43,681 bases of DNA, taken from the NCBI GenBank assembly GCA_045590855.1, contig JAZNRV010000036.1, positions 1 to 43,681 on the forward strand, given 5' to 3'. This DNA is from RGIG3009 sp045590855 (GTDB taxonomy: Bacteria > Bacillota > Clostridia > Oscillospirales > Acutalibacteraceae). Shown here in pieces: positions 39,730-43,681 of the stretch; the stretch's first letter is position 1; each line of letters starts with the position of its first letter. A model generated the notes under the pieces. That model saw only the letters and a program-made list of their open reading frames with translations, was not told the DNA's origin and did no database searches. The position numbers and the translations under genes are program-made.

Positions 39730-40344
39730 ATGATTATTACCATTGCCCGCCAATTTGGCAGCGGCGGAAGAGAAATCGGCAAAAAATTGGCGGCCAAATT
39801 GAACATTCCGTTTTACGATAACGAGTTGTTGTTGCATGCCGCCCAAATGAGTGGTTTGTCCGAGGAAATCGTTTCGCATTTTGACGAGCAACCGACCAAT
39901 AGTTTGTTATACTCCTTGTCCACCGGCGTGTACTCGCTGAATGATGCCGGTGTGGTCAATTTTGCACAACCGGTGAATCAACGCGTATTCCAAGCGCAGT
40001 TTGATGCCATTCGCGCGTTGGCAGAAAAAGGTCCTTGCGTGATTGTGGGACGGTGCGCGGATTACGTGCTCGAAAACCACGAAAACGTCGTGCGCGTGTT
40101 TTTGCATGCCGATTTGGAAGACCGTGTTCACCGCGTAGCAGAGTACGACGGTATTTCACCGGCAGATGCCAAAACGCGTATTACCAAAAGCGATAAAAAG
40201 CGTGCCAATTATTACAACTTCTATTCGGGTAAAAAATGGGGCGTGGCTTCTTCGTACGATTTGTGTATCAACACCAGTGCGTTGGGGTATGACCAAACCG
40301 TTGATTTTATTGCCGAATACGTTCAAAAAGCAAAAACGAAATAA
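39730..40344 (+). CDS. Cytidylate kinase-like family protein
   Basis: A 204-aa P-loop kinase of the cytidylate-kinase-like family. The P-loop IARQFGSGGREIGKKLA (~5-21), with the GSGG variant, starts the chain. YDNELLLHAAQMSGLSEE follows, CVIVGRCADYVL lies in the middle (~99), and a lid with Arg residues (EDRVHRVAEYDGIS) comes after it. The family occurs widely in Clostridia beside unrelated genes; the natural substrate has not been settled, and it is not the canonical Cmk. AGGAGGAGCTGT precedes the ATG. It shares the glnA transcript and ends at a strong terminator. Confidence 0.87.
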   Translation: MIITIARQFGSGGREIGKKLAAKLNIPFYDNELLLHAAQMSGLSEEIVSHFDEQPTNSLLYSLSTGVYSLNDAGVVNFAQPVNQRVFQAQFDAIRALAEKGPCVIVGRCADYVLENHENVVRVFLHADLEDRVHRVAEYDGISPADAKTRITKSDKKRANYYNFYSGKKWGVASSYDLCINTSALGYDQTVDFIAEYVQKAKTK

Positions 40345-40350
40345 TGACGA

Positions 40351-40379
40351 AGAGCGCCGCAAAACGGCGCTCTTTTTTT
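40351..40379 (+). terminator. Terminator of the glnA operon
   Basis: Perfect 9-bp GC-rich stem AGAGCGCCG (40351-40359)/CGGCGCTCT (40365-40373), loop CAAAA, followed by TTTTTT. Confidence 0.93.
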
Positions 40380-40451
40380 ACATAATTTTCCTTGTAATTT
40401 TTTGACGTGCGGGGGCACACTATTGACAAACGCAAACGAGGAGAGATGAGT

Positions 40452-40631
40452 ATGTCGACACGCGGAATGAAATTTGTTAAAGGGATGGGTATCGGTTTGG
40501 CGGTAGGGTGCATGGTAGGTGCGGTGGGCAGCCACTGTATGCGCCACGGCAAGCGGGGGCTTCGGAAAAACGTCGGCAAAGCGCTTAAAGATATGAGCGA
40601 TTTGGTGGAGCAAGTCGGCGAGATGTTTTAA
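40452..40631 (+). CDS. Small single-pass membrane protein
   Basis: A 59-aa protein with one hydrophobic, Gly-rich segment (GMGIGLAVGCMVGAVGSHCM, ~10-29) and then a basic, amphipathic helix (KRGLRKNVGKALKDMSDLVEQVGEMF). The layout recalls small YtxH-like proteins, but the match is too short to name. The ATG at 40452 has GAGGAG 8 nt upstream; an ATG at 40446 would overlap that site. It has its own terminator and lies before the converging MATE gene. No promoter of convincing strength could be assigned in 40380-40437. Confidence 0.7.
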   Translation: MSTRGMKFVKGMGIGLAVGCMVGAVGSHCMRHGKRGLRKNVGKALKDMSDLVEQVGEMF

Positions 40632-40640
40632 CCAAAACCA

Positions 40641-40676
40641 AAAGCGGGCAGAAAGATTTTTCTTTCTGCCCGCTTT
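40641..40676. terminator. Bidirectional terminator between the small membrane protein and MATE genes
   Basis: Perfect 16-bp stem AAAGCGGGCAGAAAGA (40641-40656)/TCTTTCTGCCCGCTTT (40661-40676), loop TTTT. Flanking T-runs are short on both strands. Confidence 0.82.
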
Positions 40677-40682
40677 GAATTG

Positions 40683-42056
40683 TTATTCGGGTGTTGGTGT
40701 TCCCAGTTTGGTTATTACCTTTTTGCGAACAATTTTGGCGCAGATAAAATGCACCGAAAACGTAACCGCCCACGTGACGGGGTAGCATAAAAACAAAACA
40801 GAGAAGGTGGGGAATGCCACAAAAACCGTGAATATCCACACAATGCGCAACCCGCAAGCACCAATCAGTGAGACGAGCATTGGCATAATGGAATAGCCCA
40901 TGCCGCGGATGTGACCGGTCATCGCTTCCATTAAACCGCAGAATAAATACGGAATAGAGGTAACCATTATACGTACGGTACCGTAATGAATGGCTTCGGG
41001 GTTGGTGGTATATATGCGCAACAGCGGTTCGGAAAACAGCAGAATCAAGCCGCCGAGAACAATGCCGATGCCGGCTACCAATAAGCACGCATAACGGCAA
41101 GAGCGTACCATGCGGTCGAATTTTCTTGCGCCGAAGTTTTGCGCGGTAAAATTGAGCGAAGCATGGTAAAACGCATTCAGGGCGGTGTAGGCAAAACTTT
41201 CGATGTTGCCTGCGGCACCCGAACCTGCCATGGCGAGTTTGCCAAAGCTGTTGACAGAGGATTGAATGAGCACGTTGGAAATAGAAAACAAAGAACTTTG
41301 TATACCCGACGGTAAGCCGAGTTGCAAAATTTCCTTTGCCATTTTGGCGTTTAAGCGCAAGTGAGACGGTATCAGACGTATTAAACTTTTTTCTTTAAGC
41401 AAACAACGAATCAGCAACACGGCAGAAATCAGTTGCGAAACCATGGTGGCGATTGCCACACCGGCAACGCCCAGGTGAAACACAATAACCAAAATAAGAT
41501 TTAAAACGACGTTGACCAAGCCGGAAATTGTAAGAAACACAAGCGGGCGGCGAGTGTCGCCGTTGGCGCGTAAAATGGCGGCACCGAAGTTATAAATCAT
41601 AAAAGCGGGCATTCCCAAAAAGTAAATGCGAACGTATAACGAAGCTTGTTGCAACACGCTGGCGCCCGTTTCGTCGGGGACACCCATCAGGCGCAACAGT
41701 GGTTCAGCCAAAAACAAACCGACGAACAGCAAAACCACACCGCCGATAACGGCTAAAACCAAAGAGGTGTGAACGCTTTGGTGCACCTTTTTGGAATGAC
41801 GGGCGCCCAAATGACGAGCAACCGTTGCGGAAACGCCGGTAGACAATCCCAAGAAAAGGTTGACCAAAAGGTTGATCAGCGAAGAGGTGGAAGTGACCGC
41901 TGCCAAAGCGTCGTCGCCGGCAAACCTGCCAACTACAATAACGTCGGCGGCATTGTAAAAAACCTGTAACAAACCGGTTGCCATCAAAGGAAGAGCAAAC
42001 AAGATCATTTTGGACAACAACGAGCCGTTACACATATCTATACCGGACTTTTTCAT
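40683..42056 (-). CDS. MATE family efflux transporter
   Basis: A 457-aa Na+- or H+-driven multidrug exporter of the MATE family with 12 membrane helices in two six-helix halves. Family landmarks are LPLMATGLLQVFYNAADVIVVGRF (in part LQVFYNAADVIVVGRF, ~31-46) and the repeat signature GLSTGVSATVARHLGA. The second half has LPSGIQSSLFSISNVLIQS and AYTALNAFYHASLNFTAQNFGA. The substrate is unknown; related proteins export drugs or metabolites. GAGGTG precedes the ATG. Transcribed alone, convergent with the small membrane protein gene. Confidence 0.92.
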   Translation of the reverse strand: MKKSGIDMCNGSLLSKMILFALPLMATGLLQVFYNAADVIVVGRFAGDDALAAVTSTSSLINLLVNLFLGLSTGVSATVARHLGARHSKKVHQSVHTSLVLAVIGGVVLLFVGLFLAEPLLRLMGVPDETGASVLQQASLYVRIYFLGMPAFMIYNFGAAILRANGDTRRPLVFLTISGLVNVVLNLILVIVFHLGVAGVAIATMVSQLISAVLLIRCLLKEKSLIRLIPSHLRLNAKMAKEILQLGLPSGIQSSLFSISNVLIQSSVNSFGKLAMAGSGAAGNIESFAYTALNAFYHASLNFTAQNFGARKFDRMVRSCRYACLLVAGIGIVLGGLILLFSEPLLRIYTTNPEAIHYGTVRIMVTSIPYLFCGLMEAMTGHIRGMGYSIMPMLVSLIGACGLRIVWIFTVFVAFPTFSVLFLCYPVTWAVTFSVHFICAKIVRKKVITKLGTPTPE

Positions 42057-42067
42057 GTTTGTATCAC

Positions 42068-42080
42068 CTCGCCAGCCTAA
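42068..42080. repeat. CTCGCCAGCCTAA, shared with the prfB leader
   Basis: Identical 13-mer at 42068-42080 and 30641-30653; its core CGCCAGCCTA is also at 38347-38356 (glnA leader). Here it lies at the predicted 5' end of the MATE mRNA, as the complementary strand (UUAGGCUGGCGAG). Confidence 0.5.
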
Positions 42081-42107
42081 CTATAACATTATATATAGAA
42101 AAGTCAA
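42080..42107 (-). promoter_or_regulatory. Promoter of the MATE gene
   Basis: On the minus strand, TTGACT (42102-42107), 16-nt spacer, TATAGT (42080-42085). A perfect TATAAT (42088-42093) also lies here but without a good -35. Confidence 0.55.
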
Positions 42108-42144
42108 TAGATATTGCCAAAAACGGCGGGTTTTATGCTTTTTC

Positions 42145-42173
42145 TTGACGGGGTGCGCGAATTTTTGTATAAT
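42145..42173 (+). promoter_or_regulatory. Promoter of the anchored extracytoplasmic protein gene
   Basis: TTGACG (42145-42150), 17-nt spacer, TATAAT (42168-42173). Confidence 0.87.
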
Positions 42174-42204
42174 AACAACAGCGTCGTAAAAGGAGTGGTT
42201 GACG

Positions 42205-42789
42205 ATGGCAAAAAGAAAACAAAACGAAACGGAAATTTCTATTTTGAATACCAACAGTGCCAAAGCGGATTTGGAACAAGAGGAGCAACCGTTATCTAAA
42301 AAACAGATTTTAAAAGTGGTCGCCTTGGTGGCAGCGGTGGTCGTGTTTGTGGCGGCTTTGTTGGTGGTTGGAGGTATTGTTTCGGAAAACATGCACCAAA
42401 AAGAGTTGTTGTGCCAGCCTGATGAATCCATGAGTGCTTTTTACAGCGAAGAAAACGAAGCCCCCCTGACAGCCGGCAAAGTAGAAGCGATTGTTACGCA
42501 GGCGTATTATACGAATGAAAAAGGGTTGCAAGTTTCGTTAAATTTTGGAAACGCTCTCAAAGAAGAGCAGCGAATCACCAAAATTTATATCACGATTCGT
42601 GATGAGGACGAACAAGGAAAAGTGATCGCCAAAGGCAACACCGACAAAATCAGTAAAAAAACCATTGTTCCTGCTGAGGGAAACAGTGATTTTGAATTGT
42701 ACATCCCGCCGCGCTATGTGGCAGTAAAAAACAATTCATTGGAAAAGATATACTACGACATCACGTTGGAATATTCTCCCGTAAAATAA
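42205..42789 (+). CDS. Membrane-anchored extracytoplasmic protein of unknown function
   Basis: A 194-aa protein. A polar, charged cytoplasmic start (~1-35) is followed by one membrane helix (VVALVAAVVVFVAALLVVGG, ~37-57). A ~135-residue outer domain rich in beta-prone sequence comes next (KVEAIVTQAYYTNEKGLQVSLNFG, in part AIVTQAYYTNEKGLQVSLNF; EGNSDFELYIPP; YYDITLEYSP at the end). Such a layout resembles immunoglobulin-like or DUF4352-type domains seen in Firmicute envelope proteins, but I do not recognise a family with confidence. AAAGGAG is 10 nt before the ATG at 42205. Its own promoter and a following strong hairpin show it is monocistronic. It lies next to the rRNA operon. Confidence 0.75.
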   Translation: MAKRKQNETEISILNTNSAKADLEQEEQPLSKKQILKVVALVAAVVVFVAALLVVGGIVSENMHQKELLCQPDESMSAFYSEENEAPLTAGKVEAIVTQAYYTNEKGLQVSLNFGNALKEEQRITKIYITIRDEDEQGKVIAKGNTDKISKKTIVPAEGNSDFELYIPPRYVAVKNNSLEKIYYDITLEYSPVK

Positions 42790-42803
42790 CAGCCGATAAA
42801 CTT

Positions 42804-42845
42804 CGCCGCGTGCCGATATTTTGTGTTGGCACGCGGCGTTTGCTG
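42804..42845 (+). terminator. Terminator before the rRNA operon
   Basis: Perfect 11-bp GC-rich stem CGCCGCGTGCC (42804-42814)/GGCACGCGGCG (42828-42838) with a 13-nt loop; TTTGCTGGTTTTT follows. Confidence 0.82.
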
Positions 42846-42883
42846 GTTTTTCGAAAAATTTTTAAAAAACCCGAAAAAAAGTG

Positions 42884-42912
42884 TTGACAAAGGGAGAAAG
42901 GAGTGGTATGAT
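42884..42912 (+). promoter_or_regulatory. rRNA operon promoter
   Basis: TTGACA (42884-42889), 17-nt spacer, TATGAT (42907-42912), about 215 nt upstream of 16S. An AT-rich stretch (42850-42880) just upstream could act as an UP element. Confidence 0.87.
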
Positions 42913-43129
42913 AGCAAAGCTGTCTCGAAAAAACGAGGTAGCAAAAGGACCTTGAAAATTAAACAATGTGAAAGAAAGAACGAACACACAACCCGTAATT
43001 TCTTAAAAAGAGATTCAAACGAATCCGGTCAATGAAAATTGACGAAAACGCGACGCAAAGCGTCGACAAGAAGAGCCAAAGAGCTTTTCTAAGCGAAGAT
43101 GTTTAGCGCAGATGCGCTGGATATACAAT
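42913..43129 (+). other. rRNA leader
   Basis: A 217-nt untranslated leader. CCTTGAAAATTAAACAATGTGAAAG (42950-42974; in part CTTGAAAATTAAACA) resembles the antitermination/leader sequences common before clostridial rRNA genes. A small hairpin CGACGC-AAA-GCG TCG lies at 43051-43065 and another, GCGCAGATGCGC, at 43106-43117. One open frame passes through it but has no coding features. Confidence 0.7.

Positions 43130-43681
<552 letters not shown>

Noticed and set aside
40386..40440. Promoter for the 59-aa membrane protein
   Set aside because: TTGACG (40402-40407) and other -35-like boxes lack a -10 at an acceptable distance; nothing strong enough to annotate.
42823..43035. Open frame in the rRNA leader (and another inside 16S at 43099-43323)
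   Set aside because: Overlap promoter, leader and rRNA; no ribosome site and no protein-like composition.

Overview
This window looks like a piece of a chromosome from an anaerobic, Gram-positive member of the Clostridia, probably an uncultured gut lineage near the Oscillospirales/Ruminococcaceae. The evidence is a partial 16S rRNA gene of clostridial type at the right edge, a single-chain pyruvate:ferredoxin oxidoreductase, a DivIB-type FtsQ beside FtsZ, a SpoIID protein, an FMN-riboswitch-controlled RibU, the rpsF-ssb-rpsR operon, and strong AGGAGG ribosome sites with near-consensus sigma-A promoters (17-18 nt spacers) almost everywhere. The order-level placement is inference. The window carries no tRNA, CRISPR array, phage module or transposase that I can see. 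It is mostly ordinary housekeeping DNA.

Layout, left to right. (1) 1-2.5 kb: a GH1 beta-glucosidase and a divergent AraC regulator that probably controls it. (2) 2.5-9.5 kb: central carbon metabolism (PFOR, citrate synthase), with a YjdF-like membrane protein and a SpoIID protein between them. (3) 9.5-12.5 kb: ftsQ, ftsZ (no ftsA between them) and a TtcA-like tRNA thiolase. (4) 12.5-14.5 kb: a YtrA-type GntR repressor, ABC ATPase and permease, with a perfect palindromic operator on the promoter. (5) 14.5-16.4 kb: a decayed amino-sugar/galactose locus. It has a galE cut off at about codon 130, an intact sugar nucleotidyltransferase, a frameshifted and truncated nahK-like kinase, and an array of mini-hairpin repeats lying where the kinase breaks off. 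(6) 16.4-28 kb: pth and mfd, converging on rpoC and rpoB. (7) 28-32 kb: a beta-lactamase-fold lipoprotein, rpsR/ssb/rpsF with a probable S6:S18 autoregulatory leader, and prfB. (8) 32-38 kb: an intact nahK, mtaB, a TSCPD protein, a PHP phosphoesterase, mgtE, and the FMN riboswitch with ribU. (9) 38-42.8 kb: glnA, a cytidylate-kinase-like protein, a small membrane protein, a MATE exporter and an anchored extracytoplasmic protein. (10) 42.8 kb to the end: a ribosomal RNA promoter, leader and the first ~550 nt of 16S rRNA, where the window stops.

How the genes fit together: PFOR supplies acetyl-CoA and reduced ferredoxin, citrate synthase leads to 2-oxoglutarate, and GlnA assimilates ammonia. 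An N-acetylhexosamine kinase and a nucleotidyltransferase suggest past or present salvage of GlcNAc/GalNAc or mucin-type sugars, although part of that pathway is now broken. The regulatory DNA is unusually readable: riboswitch, r-protein leader, palindromic operator, terminator/promoter overlaps and 5'-end hairpins.

I found no convincing complete new system. The most unusual items are the mini-hairpin array (16213-16348), the decayed sugar locus around it, a short sequence shared by the leaders of prfB, glnA and the MATE gene, and two small ORFs (35732-35863 and 38090-38227). All coordinates, spacers and motifs were read by eye; no search or folding program was run.
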